DNA of 12,288 bases from Chloroflexota bacterium (GTDB lineage: Bacteria; Chloroflexota; Dehalococcoidia; Lucifugimonadales; CATQGZ01), in contig JAQBTI010000043.1 of the NCBI GenBank assembly GCA_027624995.1, forward strand, positions 1-12,288, read 5' to 3'. This document shows, in pieces, positions 1 to 7,361 of the stretch. Numbering within the stretch: position 1 is the first letter of the stretch; the number at the start of each line of letters is the position of its first letter. Both the position numbers and the translations under genes were made by a program. Below the pieces are notes generated by a model. That model ran no database searches, was not told the origin of the DNA, and worked only from the letters and a program-made list of their open reading frames with translations.

Positions 1-10
1 TCATGGACTA

Positions 11-1315
11 CTACGACTCTCGTTCGCCGCCCACGTACGAACCGAAGGTAAAGGCGAACAGGGAGAACTTGTCCGAGTTGGAGCTCAGAATGAGTTCGTG
101 GGTGCCGAACATCTCTTTGTTTATCAGACTGTACATGCGGTCGTCGTCTACCACAACGAAGCTATTGCCCGCGTCGTCGAACATGACGTCAAACCCGGCT
201 TCGTCTTCGGTGAGAGGACGGCCGTCGACGGTTATCCTCATATCGAGGGTCCCGGAGTTCACAGGTGCCATAACCGCGTTGACACTAGTAGCGAAGAATT
301 TTAAGGAGACGTAGTCTTCGTAGTTCTCAGTGGAACGCGCATGCACAAGCCGCTCGGCTTCATTTCGCCAGAGGCCACTAAGGTACAGGAAGTGGTTCTG
401 ATGGGAGCCTGGGTCGACGTAGAGGACGTCGGCATCGACCTCCTGATAGTACTCCGGATGGAGTACGTACGGCGGGATTTCGCCGTTGCTGGACAGCGCG
501 CCGTAGTTCCGTTCGTACCCGGCATAAAGCTCCCTGGTTAGACTGGTCATCGGGTCCCCACTGCGGGACCTCGTGTCGAACTCGGGCTGCGGCGCGGCGT
601 CGGCTGAAACATCGGCAAGGTCCGCCCCTGCCTCCTCGAGGAGTTCCCGAATAACGAGCTCCGTCTCCTGATATTCCCCTTCCCCGAAGTGCGTATACCT
701 GATCCGACCGTTCTTACCGATGATGTACTTAGCTGGCCAGAACCTGTTGCTGAAGGCTCGCCAGGTCCCGAAGTCGTTGTCTTGGACTACGGGGTACCTG
801 AGGTCGAACTTCTGAGACGCATCGACCACGTTGTCGTACAGCTTCTCGAACTCGAACTCGGGCGTGTGGACGCCGAGCATGACGAGACCGTGTTCGGCGT
901 ACTTGGAGTACCACGATCTGAGATACGGCATCGTCCGGATGCAGTTGATGCACGTGTATGTCCAGAAGTCGATAAGGACGACCTTTCCGCGCTGGGACTC
1001 CAGTGTGAACGGCTCGGAGTTGATCCACCGTCCGGTGTCGGCAAGCTCGGGTGCAAACGGCTCGTTGCCGGTAAACGGCGCCAGCAGACCGCTCGCCTCG
1101 GGGATCACAGGCTTGGGGTCGACCCGAGGCGCGATCGTATCGGCACTCTCTATGGGAACGGGCTCAGGCCTGCTCGGGGCCTCGGTGGCCACGGTCGTGG
1201 GCGAGATCACCCGGGTGACGGGCTTGATTTCGTCTGAGTCACCGCCGCAGGCTACGGCCGCCAACAACACCAGAATTGCGGCGACTAGGAACGTGGGCGT
1301 GATGTATCTTTTCAT
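11..1315 (-). CDS. Lipoprotein thioredoxin-like protein with DipZ-type C-terminal module
   Basis: Probably a membrane-anchored, extracytoplasmic thiol-disulfide oxidoreductase. The start at 1315 is chosen because GGAAGGG lies 4 bases upstream; an in-frame GTG at 1330 would put that ribosome site inside the gene. From 1315 the protein has 434 residues. It starts with MKR, a hydrophobic stretch and a lipobox-like end (AVAC, lipidated Cys23), then a Pro/Thr/Glu-rich linker to about residue 75. A TlpA/redoxin domain follows, with the active site WTYTCINC (Cys122 and Cys125), the form seen in DipZ and NHL-repeat thioredoxins. The region from about residue 270 (acidic, beta-rich, near PYVLHPEYYQ) resembles the C-terminal module of mycobacterial DipZ. 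The CcdA-like membrane domain of DipZ is absent, so its electron donor must be encoded elsewhere. Fold and anchoring are well supported; the substrate is unknown. Confidence 0.88.
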   Translation of the reverse strand: MKRYITPTFLVAAILVLLAAVACGGDSDEIKPVTRVISPTTVATEAPSRPEPVPIESADTIAPRVDPKPVIPEASGLLAPFTGNEPFAPELADTGRWINSEPFTLESQRGKVVLIDFWTYTCINCIRTMPYLRSWYSKYAEHGLVMLGVHTPEFEFEKLYDNVVDASQKFDLRYPVVQDNDFGTWRAFSNRFWPAKYIIGKNGRIRYTHFGEGEYQETELVIRELLEEAGADLADVSADAAPQPEFDTRSRSGDPMTSLTRELYAGYERNYGALSSNGEIPPYVLHPEYYQEVDADVLYVDPGSHQNHFLYLSGLWRNEAERLVHARSTENYEDYVSLKFFATSVNAVMAPVNSGTLDMRITVDGRPLTEDEAGFDVMFDDAGNSFVVVDDDRMYSLINKEMFGTHELILSSNSDKFSLFAFTFGSYVGGERES

Positions 1316-1319
1316 TTGG

Positions 1320-1326
1320 CCCTTCC
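1320..1326 (-). promoter_or_regulatory. Ribosome binding site deciding the thioredoxin start
   Basis: GGAAGGG on the minus strand lies 4 bases before ATG 1315. It falls inside the longer reading that begins at GTG 1330, which argues that the shorter start is used. Confidence 0.6.
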
Positions 1327-1448
1327 GCACCTCGAAGCGTGAGCCCGACGGTGGGTCGTGGGTCGGGCTCCTTCATCATTCATATAACGTGATTCTAGCA
1401 GAGTTGGATGCCTAGACCCTGGGAGGGGCTGCGTAGATGAATGCCTCG

Positions 1449-1478
1449 TTGACGCTCAATCAGGCACTGCCATAGAAT
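1449..1478 (+). promoter_or_regulatory. Sigma70-type promoter for the M16 protease, probably leaderless
   Basis: TTGACG (1449-1454, 5 of 6 to consensus), an 18-base spacer, then TAGAAT (1473-1478, 5 of 6). Transcription would start about 6-8 bases downstream, at 1484-1486, which is the ATG of the protease. There is no Shine-Dalgarno sequence, and an in-frame TAG at 1473-1475 rules out an earlier start. The rest of the 1316-1484 divergent gap shows no gene; it must also hold the promoter for the minus-strand thioredoxin gene, which I could not place. Confidence 0.6.
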
Positions 1479-1484
1479 CAATGG

Positions 1485-2777
1485 ATGCTAACAAGCTCGG
1501 CTACGGAAGAGGCCGCCTTTCGCAAAACGGTCCTTGAGAATGGGCTTCGCGTCGTTAGCTCCGAGATGCCTCACGCTCGCTCCGTGTCCATCGGAGTATA
1601 CGTCGGCGTCGGCTCGCGTTACGAGTCTGACGAACGTGCCGGAGTCTCGCATTTCCTTGAACACATGCTCTTCAAGGGCACGTCCCGGATGCCGACGGCC
1701 AGGGAGATCAGCGAAGCCATTGAAGGCACCGGCGGGTCTCTCAACGCGGGCACTGAGCATGAGCTAACGACCTACTGGTGCAGGGTCGCCCGCCCCCAAT
1801 TCCGCGAGAGCCTCGAGCTCCTTGTTGACCTGATTCGCAACTCCCTCTTCGAGCCGGACAGTATCGAGAAGGAGCGGATGGTCATAGTCGAAGAGCTCAA
1901 TATGATAAACGACTATCCAGGCGCCAAGGTCGACGCGTTCATCGACGAAATGCTCTGGCCTGAACATCCCCTTGGCCGGGACATAGGCGGCACAAAAGAG
2001 TCCATCACAAGCATGAGCCGAGACGATCTTCTCGATCACCTGGGAACACACTACACAGCCTCGAATATCGTGGTCAGCGTCGCTGGGAATGTCGAACACG
2101 CTGAGGTGGTTGATCTTGTGTCGAGTCTTTCGGAAGGGTGGCCCGCCGGTAGCCCTCAGACATGGGTTCCAGTGGGTCCGGTGCAGTCCGAGCCGCAGGT
2201 GAGACTTCAAACCCGGCGTACGGAACAGACTCACCTGGCTATTGCGGTGCCGGGAATCTCACTGGCCGACCCGGACCGCTATGCAATGGACCTGATGAGC
2301 GTAATCCTTGGCGAAGGGATGAGCAGCAGACTCTTCGTTGAGGTCCGAGAGAACCGGGCACTTGCATATGACATCCAAAGTGGTGTGAGTCATTTCCTCG
2401 ACTCAGGAGCGTTCGTGATAACGGCGGGGGTCGATCCCAAGCGAGTCTACGACGCCGTGCAGACGGTTCTCGAACAGGCAGCCGGCATGCGAGACTCGCT
2501 TTCGGAAGAAGAGCTCGAAAAGGCCAAGCGGTTTGCCACGGGAAGAATGCTCTTACGGATGGAGGATACCAGGGCCGTGGGTGCGTGGATGGGAAACCAA
2601 GAGCTCCTATACGGACACATTCTGGAGGTCGATCAGGTCGTGGACGCCGTGGAAGAGGTCACGACGCATGACGTTATGCGGGTCGCCGGAAACCTACTCG
2701 TCTCGGAGCGGCTCAACATGGCCGTGGTCGGGCCCAGCCGGTCCGGGAGCAAGCTCGCGGCGTCGCTGACCCTTTGA
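1485..2777 (+). CDS. M16-family zinc metalloprotease
   Basis: A single-domain insulinase-like (pitrilysin, M16) peptidase of 430 residues, the usual length for bacterial relatives of the mitochondrial processing peptidase beta subunit. The inverted zinc motif HFLEH is at residues 56-60 (His56, Glu59, His60). The distal glutamate ligand lies about 76 residues on, in VEEL at 136-137. The C-terminal half carries RENRALAY (288-295), the Arg/Tyr substrate-clamp region of the family. Catalytic residues are all present, so this is an active-type subunit rather than a non-catalytic partner; such enzymes degrade or process peptides inside a clam-shell chamber. No signal peptide is visible, so it is probably cytoplasmic. 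Start chosen at ATG 1485 (see the promoter entry). The following XdhC gene is 91 bases downstream and functionally unrelated. Confidence 0.93.
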   Translation: MLTSSATEEAAFRKTVLENGLRVVSSEMPHARSVSIGVYVGVGSRYESDERAGVSHFLEHMLFKGTSRMPTAREISEAIEGTGGSLNAGTEHELTTYWCRVARPQFRESLELLVDLIRNSLFEPDSIEKERMVIVEELNMINDYPGAKVDAFIDEMLWPEHPLGRDIGGTKESITSMSRDDLLDHLGTHYTASNIVVSVAGNVEHAEVVDLVSSLSEGWPAGSPQTWVPVGPVQSEPQVRLQTRRTEQTHLAIAVPGISLADPDRYAMDLMSVILGEGMSSRLFVEVRENRALAYDIQSGVSHFLDSGAFVITAGVDPKRVYDAVQTVLEQAAGMRDSLSEEELEKAKRFATGRMLLRMEDTRAVGAWMGNQELLYGHILEVDQVVDAVEEVTTHDVMRVAGNLLVSERLNMAVVGPSRSGSKLAASLTL

Positions 2778-2856
2778 CCCTGATACCTCCAATTTGAAGT
2801 GGTCGTGGCAAGTTGCTAAGCTAAGGACGTGAACCGGCGACCCGTCGGAGAGGGGT

Positions 2857-2862
2857 AGAGGA
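2857..2862 (+). promoter_or_regulatory. Ribosome binding site of the XdhC-like gene
   Basis: AGAGGA, 6 bases before ATG 2869, supports that start. I found no convincing promoter in the 91-base gap; TTGAAG at 2794-2799 has only a poor -10 partner. Confidence 0.55.
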
Positions 2863-2868
2863 CTTAGC

Positions 2869-4005
2869 ATGCGAGACGTATTCCACGAAGCAGCCAACGA
2901 GCTCGGACAGAAGCGGCCGGTGGTCGTCGCCACGGTCGTTCATACAAAAGGCTCCACACCTCAGAAGCCCGGTGCCAAGCTGCTCGTGCGTAACGACGGC
3001 AGCGGTGTAGGGACCCTGGGCGGAGGGTGCGTGGAGGGCGACATCTGGTTCGCGGCCAGCGAGCTCCTTAAGCGCGGCGGAGCCGCGGAGTACCGGGAGT
3101 ATCACCTGAACGAGGACTTGGCTGCCCAGGACGGGCTTGTCTGCGGCGGAACGATGTACTTCCTGATAGACCCAGTCTACGAGCCAGCCGAATATGAGTC
3201 GTACGCCAAAGAGATAGACGCCGCCTATGGAGGCGGCGCGCCGGTCGCCATGGCCAGCCTTATCAAGCCGGGCAATGGTATGGACGCTCCGGTCGGATCC
3301 AAGGTGTTCATCCATGAGGGAGGCTTCATGGAGGGGACCCTGGGCGATCGGACCCTCGACAGAGATGCAGCCGAACGGGCGCGAACGCTGATGGTCCACG
3401 GAAAGAGCGAGTTCGTCACCTCGGAAAACGGCGCCGAATATTTTGTCGAGGCCTATACGACGCCCCCTCAGATCGTCGTTTGCGGTGGCGGCCACGTGTC
3501 CAAAGCGATTGCGCCCCTGGCCAAGACTCTCGGTTTCCACGTATTCATCACTGACGATCGCGAGGAGTTCGCTAACGAGGAGCGGTTTCCGGAAGCCGAC
3601 ATCGTCCTCGCTCTCAAACCCGAGGACGCACTGCCAAAGCTCCCGATCAACTCGAACACGTTTATTATCGTGGCGACCCGGGGCCACCGGTACGATAACG
3701 TCGCGCTGGAGGCCGCCGCGAAGACTCCAGCGAAGTATGTTGGGCTCATGGGTAGTAAGCGCAAGACGATCCTAATCTACGAAGATCTGGCTCGCGGCGG
3801 ACTGCCGGTTGGGCGCATCAAGGAGATCAGGTCTCCAATCGGTCTGGATATCCACGCGCGGACACCCGATGAGATCGCGGTAAGTATCATGGCTGAGGTG
3901 CTCATGTTCAGGCTCGGCGGTACCGGCCTGCCAATGAAGCTGGACGAGCAGAGGATCGACCGAATCATAGAGAGGGTCCGGGAATCGGTGCCGGCCGCCG
4001 ACTAG
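2869..4005 (+). CDS. XdhC/CoxI-family maturation factor for molybdenum hydroxylases
   Basis: XdhC/CoxI proteins bind molybdenum cofactor and help sulfurate it and insert it into xanthine-dehydrogenase or CO-dehydrogenase type enzymes. The 378 residues hold both family domains. The N-terminal XdhC_CoxI domain has GSTPQKPGAKLLV (28-40) and GGGCVEGD (51-58, with conserved Cys54). The C-terminal XdhC Rossmann domain begins near residue 201 with VVCGGGH (GGGH at 206-209) and ends with GLMGSKRK and IGLDIHARTPDEIAVSIMAE. The gene is followed directly by a MocA-like gene overlapping by one base, so the two are almost certainly co-translated. No hydroxylase large, medium or small subunit lies within the window, so the client enzyme is elsewhere. 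It could equally serve an aldehyde, nicotinate or CO-type dehydrogenase. Confidence 0.92.
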   Translation: MRDVFHEAANELGQKRPVVVATVVHTKGSTPQKPGAKLLVRNDGSGVGTLGGGCVEGDIWFAASELLKRGGAAEYREYHLNEDLAAQDGLVCGGTMYFLIDPVYEPAEYESYAKEIDAAYGGGAPVAMASLIKPGNGMDAPVGSKVFIHEGGFMEGTLGDRTLDRDAAERARTLMVHGKSEFVTSENGAEYFVEAYTTPPQIVVCGGGHVSKAIAPLAKTLGFHVFITDDREEFANEERFPEADIVLALKPEDALPKLPINSNTFIIVATRGHRYDNVALEAAAKTPAKYVGLMGSKRKTILIYEDLARGGLPVGRIKEIRSPIGLDIHARTPDEIAVSIMAEVLMFRLGGTGLPMKLDEQRIDRIIERVRESVPAAD

Positions 4006-4601
4006 TGCCCGGCGTTTCCGCGGTCCTGACCGCCGCTGGCGAGTCCGCTCGGATGGGCCAGCCAAAACCGCTACTTTCGTGGCGCGGCGTTACGCTCTTG
4101 GAGTACCAGTTCTCTTCGCTATCCGCTGCGGGTGTATCGGAGATTATTGTGGTGCTAGGCCACCGAGCGGAATCGGTGGCCCGATACGTAACGGACCCGA
4201 GCGCCAGGTACGTTGTCAACGAGGCATACCGGCAGGGCAGGACCACGTCGATTAAGACTGGTCTGGAGCAGGTCGATCCCTCCTCCGAATCCATTCTACT
4301 ATTGGGCGTGGACCAGCCACGCACTCCTGAGATCATCTCCAAAGTCTTGCGAGCGCATGCGGAACAAGATTCGCTAATAACGTCGCCTCGATACCTTGGT
4401 AGGGGCGGCCACCCCCTGGTCTTTTCCTCCTCGCTGACGGAGGAGTTGTGCTCGATCACTGAAGAAGGCCAGGGGGTCCGGGCGGTGTTTCAGGCGCACC
4501 GCGACGAGGTTACCGAGGTCGAGATCGACGATCCGATGGTCCGGCTTGACCTGAACACCCTGGATGACTACCAGGAAGCCAAGGCCTTTTACGGCGCGTA
4601 G
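4005..4601 (+). CDS. MocA/MobA-like molybdenum cofactor nucleotidyltransferase
   Basis: A 198-residue NTP transferase of the MobA/MocA superfamily. MocA couples CTP to molybdopterin to make the cytosine dinucleotide cofactor used by xanthine-dehydrogenase-type enzymes. Visible motifs: the nucleotide-binding loop LTAAGESARMGQPK (8-21), the metal-binding aspartate in GVDQP (Asp103), GRGGHP (132-137), and LDLNTLDDY near the C-terminus. The GTG start overlaps the TAG stop of the XdhC gene (TAGTG, 4003-4007), implying translational coupling, and no separate ribosome site is needed. Pairing with XdhC favours the cytidylyl (MocA) role over the guanylyl (MobA) role, but specificity for CTP is inferred from context, not read from residues. 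Confidence 0.88.
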   Translation: MPGVSAVLTAAGESARMGQPKPLLSWRGVTLLEYQFSSLSAAGVSEIIVVLGHRAESVARYVTDPSARYVVNEAYRQGRTTSIKTGLEQVDPSSESILLLGVDQPRTPEIISKVLRAHAEQDSLITSPRYLGRGGHPLVFSSSLTEELCSITEEGQGVRAVFQAHRDEVTEVEIDDPMVRLDLNTLDDYQEAKAFYGA

Positions 4602-4744
4602 TCCCTCTGAGTCTCTATATAAAGTAGGGAGCTCAAACGTCGCATCGCGGCCAGGCTTGGAACGTCACTTGACCGCACTGGTAGCAAGTTCCCGTAGAGT
4701 CGGAGAATTCAGACTCGGACAATCGAGGATGTTCGTCTCGACCG
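4602..4744 (+). other. Convergent intergenic gap with no clear terminator
   Basis: This 143-base gap separates the ends of the MocA-like gene and the minus-strand aldolase gene. It holds only a short inverted repeat (GAGTC 4697-4701 with GACTC 4712-4716, 10-base loop, no T-run), which is too weak to call a terminator. No RNA gene or small coding frame stands out. Confidence 0.4.
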
Positions 4745-5509
4745 CTACCCGCGGTCGAAGGCTTCCAGGCCGGCCCGGGCCGCCTGGACCAACAGGCCAT
4801 AATCGGGACCGTAGCTGAGGAACGTAACGCCCGCGGCCTGCCGCTCGCGAATCTCTTCCGGCGTGCCGGCCCCGGCGCCCGCCGCGATGCCGGTCTTCAA
4901 GGAAAGCTCCACCATGCGGTCCAGGACCGCGTCGATTTCGGGTAGAGGCAGGTGCCTTGGATCGAGGCCCAGCGCGAGTGACATGTCCCAGGGTCCGAGG
5001 AAGATTGCGTCGACCCCGGTCACCCCGGCGAGCGTTTCCAGATCGTCCAGGGCGTCCTTCGTTTCGAGGATGAGCGCGACCAGTATGTTTTCGTTGGCCC
5101 GTTCGAAATAATCGTCATTGTCGAAGGTATAGCCCGACGCTCGAAGCGGCCCCCAGCTCCTGGTCCCCTCCGGAGGATAACGCGTCGCACTGACGACGGC
5201 GCGAGCCTCTTCTGCCGACTTTACCATCGGCACGAGGACGCCCATCGCCCCCATATCCAGGGCCCGTTGGATGAACACCGGGTTCGAGGATGGGACCCGC
5301 ACGATCGGCACCGCATCGGTGCCATCGATGGCTCTCAGCATGTGCTCGATCTCGGCTGAATCCAGGCCGTTGTGCTCCGTCTCGATGACCAGCCAGTCGA
5401 AGCCGGCGTGCGCCATCAACTCGGCCACACTGGGGCTGCCCAAGCCCAAGAAGCAGCCGATGGCCTGCTTCCCTGCTTTGAGCTTTTCGCGCACGTGATT
5501 GGTCTTCAA
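4745..5509 (-). CDS. HpcH/HpaI-family class II aldolase
   Basis: A metal-dependent aldolase that splits or forms 2-oxo-acid aldols, releasing pyruvate and an aldehyde. Family members act on 4-hydroxy-2-oxoheptanedioate or 2-dehydro-3-deoxyglucarate. The 254 residues match the normal length. Residue positions align almost one to one with what I recall for E. coli HpaI: His46 (in ETEH), Arg71 (IVRVP), metal ligands Glu149 (ILET) and Asp175 (GPWDMS). The GAMGVLVPMV and RYPPEGTRSWG blocks are also present. The start is TTG at 5509, supported by GGAGGAG upstream. It lies 12 bases after the stop of the glycosidase-like gene, so the two share a transcript. That pairing suggests carbon released from a sugar or uronic acid, but the natural substrate cannot be read from sequence. 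Confidence 0.92.
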   Translation of the reverse strand: MKTNHVREKLKAGKQAIGCFLGLGSPSVAELMAHAGFDWLVIETEHNGLDSAEIEHMLRAIDGTDAVPIVRVPSSNPVFIQRALDMGAMGVLVPMVKSAEEARAVVSATRYPPEGTRSWGPLRASGYTFDNDDYFERANENILVALILETKDALDDLETLAGVTGVDAIFLGPWDMSLALGLDPRHLPLPEIDAVLDRMVELSLKTGIAAGAGAGTPEEIRERQAAGVTFLSYGPDYGLLVQAARAGLEAFDRG

Positions 5510-5513
5510 TGTT

Positions 5514-5520
5514 CTCCTCC
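5514..5520 (-). promoter_or_regulatory. Strong ribosome binding site before a TTG start
   Basis: GGAGGAG fills most of the 12-base gap between the glycosidase-like stop and the aldolase. It lies 4 bases before TTG 5509 (6 from its GGAGG core). No ATG or GTG is in frame nearby, so this site decides the TTG start. Confidence 0.7.
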
Positions 5521-5521
5521 G

Positions 5522-7102
5522 TTAGTCGATCGGGTCGAAGAATGTCAGGTCGGCGCCCAGGTTGTCCATCGCGACGACCTGGTCACCCTTCAGGCAGACT
5601 CTGATTGGGCCGTCAGGGTTTTTCAAAGTAATCTGCTGAGGAGCCATGGAGAACTCTATGGAGATCGCTCGATTTACGGGTGGATGAGAGACGAAAAGAT
5701 AGCTGTTCGTATGGCGGAACGGTATGTCGAATCCTTGCGCGTGTACGTACTCGACGTCGGCCCAGGGAGGAATTCGAACGAACAGCGGCCCAGGTGTCTT
5801 CAGACGCACGGTCAGTCCGGGATGTGTGTATGGCGATTCGACCAGGACCGACAGGGACTCGCGGTCGAACAGTAAGTTGACCCAATGGCCGGTCTCGTCG
5901 AGTCGCGTCGCCTCACGAAGCGCCTCGCACAGTGAGCCCACCGCGCCGCCAACGATATCGAGATTGAACCCGAGCCGAGGCTTGTTGGATTGCATGATCT
6001 TGACCGGCTGGTGCCCATAGGGCGCCGGAAAACCGAATGCTCCCCTGAGTCTGGCGGCCACGTCGCTCCGCCCGTCGAGGCGCTCGGGATTGGGGGCTTC
6101 AGTTATGAACGAGATGTCTCGTAGCTGCGAGGGCAGAAGATGGCATCTGAGAATGCGCTCGGCGTCGTGGTAGCACTGCGTGTAGCCCCAGCGGCCCAGT
6201 ATCAACGCCGTTTCGAGGATGTCGCCGGTGTTGTTGGCCTCGCCCCGCGCGGAGGTGTCTTCCGGGTTGGAGGTCTCGACCGACCACCCCAGCTCGTCCC
6301 TCATCTCCCACAGCCCTTTGTCATAAAAGGCCTTCACGCGGCCCATCAGACTCGCGTCGCGGGTGAGGTCGGCGAGTTGGGCAAGCGACGACATCACGCA
6401 GGTAGTTGAGTGGTTGTGAGTGCCGAACCTACCCGAGTCGAAGGAGCCGTCAGCACGGAACACTTCGGCAATGGCCTTCTCCTTGAGCACGAGCGCAAGC
6501 TCCAGCGCCGGTCCGTAATGGGTGGCACGGTAGTACTTGACCAGTGGTCCGATCGCGCGGGCAACGCCAGAGACGAAGGACTGTTCCCTCGCTGCAGTGA
6601 TCCCGTGGTCCCGTTCGAGATCGTCGTAGGCCCATCCCTCGTCGGGGTCCCAGAGTGCAAAGACCTCGGCGACACTCTCCTCGAAGAGCCTGCTGGCGCG
6701 AGCCGAGCCGCGAAACCTCGCGAGAGCGTAGAGTGCGTGGAGACCTTCTCGGACGTCGTGCGGAGCGAACACCGAGAGGTCTCCACCGAGTCTGGCTCGC
6801 CGGAGCGGGAGCCGCACCGGTCCGCTGAATGAGAAGAATGCGGCTCTTGCGTGCTTCTCCACGACGGCCTCGTCGATCGTTATCCCGGCTGAGTCCTCGG
6901 CGCTCAGGAGGGCGTTGAGATGCCGGCCTGGGACGTGGGCCTCGGGTCCGAAAACGTCGAGCATCTGGGCTACCGGGCTGGCGCTGGCGGAGAAGTAGGG
7001 CAGATCGCCGTCGTCCGCGTTGAATGTCCGGGACATCGTTTCGCACCCCAGCCGGATGGCGCCGACGATATCGGTTGTATTGACATCTTGGAGTCTGGTC
7101 AT
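5522..7102 (-). CDS. Glycosidase-like protein with GH127-type architecture
   Basis: Not recognised with certainty. The 526 residues read as an all-helical toroid (about 1-400) followed by a beta-sandwich. The sandwich has HWVNLLFDRESLSVLV near 408 and PLFVRIPPWADV near 440, which recall the 'NLY...LRIPsWa' blocks of GH127 (DUF1680, beta-L-arabinofuranosidase). The segment GEANNTGDILETALILG near 287 fits the helix that carries the active site there. GH127 enzymes use a cysteine nucleophile and zinc-binding cysteines; here the aligned helix has Asn instead of Cys and no CC pair is present, so the protein is either a divergent subfamily or non-catalytic in that way. No signal peptide, so probably cytoplasmic. 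It lies between a small membrane protein (22 bases upstream) and the aldolase (12 bases downstream). Another (alpha/alpha)6 hydrolase or lyase family remains possible. Confidence 0.65.
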   Translation of the reverse strand: MTRLQDVNTTDIVGAIRLGCETMSRTFNADDGDLPYFSASASPVAQMLDVFGPEAHVPGRHLNALLSAEDSAGITIDEAVVEKHARAAFFSFSGPVRLPLRRARLGGDLSVFAPHDVREGLHALYALARFRGSARASRLFEESVAEVFALWDPDEGWAYDDLERDHGITAAREQSFVSGVARAIGPLVKYYRATHYGPALELALVLKEKAIAEVFRADGSFDSGRFGTHNHSTTCVMSSLAQLADLTRDASLMGRVKAFYDKGLWEMRDELGWSVETSNPEDTSARGEANNTGDILETALILGRWGYTQCYHDAERILRCHLLPSQLRDISFITEAPNPERLDGRSDVAARLRGAFGFPAPYGHQPVKIMQSNKPRLGFNLDIVGGAVGSLCEALREATRLDETGHWVNLLFDRESLSVLVESPYTHPGLTVRLKTPGPLFVRIPPWADVEYVHAQGFDIPFRHTNSYLFVSHPPVNRAISIEFSMAPQQITLKNPDGPIRVCLKGDQVVAMDNLGADLTFFDPID

Positions 7103-7124
7103 CTTCCAGCCTTACGCCCGGCGG

Positions 7125-7361
7125 CTAGGCGGCGACGGGTGCCGATGTCTCCGCCCGGGAGCGACCGACGAACCGGCGAAGGGCGATCATGGCCCACAGG
7201 GACTCAATGACGGTGATCGGATAGGCCTCGACTATTCCGCTGTATACCGCGGTCAGGGCGCTCCCGGCCGCGAATGCAAGAACGTACCACCTTGACCGTG
7301 GTTCGAGCCAGTAAGTAAGGAACATGATGGTAACTGCAACCGAGCCGAACGCATCGATCAT
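7125..7361 (-). CDS. Small membrane protein with three hydrophobic segments
   Basis: A 78-residue hydrophobic protein. The start at ATG 7361 is chosen because the membrane segments begin there; the frame continues upstream to 7604 but that extension is Arg/Ser/Pro-rich and looks non-coding. A weak GAAGGA site lies about 10 bases before the ATG. Predicted helices: about residues 4-19, 25-44 and 49-61, with a basic tail LRRF...R. The pattern 'IDAFGS(V/I)AV', 'WYVLAFAAG' and 'VIESLWAMIALRRF' resembles small conserved proteins of unknown function seen in Actinobacteria and Chloroflexota, as far as I recall. It precedes the glycosidase-like gene by 22 bases and probably leads the same operon. No function can be assigned. 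Confidence 0.6.
   Translation of the reverse strand: MIDAFGSVAVTIMFLTYWLEPRSRWYVLAFAAGSALTAVYSGIVEAYPITVIESLWAMIALRRFVGRSRAETSAPVAA

Noticed and set aside
689..1237. Plus-strand frame of 182 codons across the thioredoxin gene
   Set aside because: Antisense to a well-supported lipoprotein gene and without recognisable domains.
2794..2822. Promoter TTGAAG-17-TAAGCT before the XdhC gene
   Set aside because: The -10 matches consensus at only three positions.
2821..3687. Long open minus-strand frame (288 codons) opposite the XdhC gene
   Set aside because: It is the antisense shadow of a clearly conserved gene; no motif and no ribosome site.
4697..4716. Hairpin GAGTC/GACTC as a terminator
   Set aside because: Only a 5-bp stem with a 10-base loop and no T-run on either strand.
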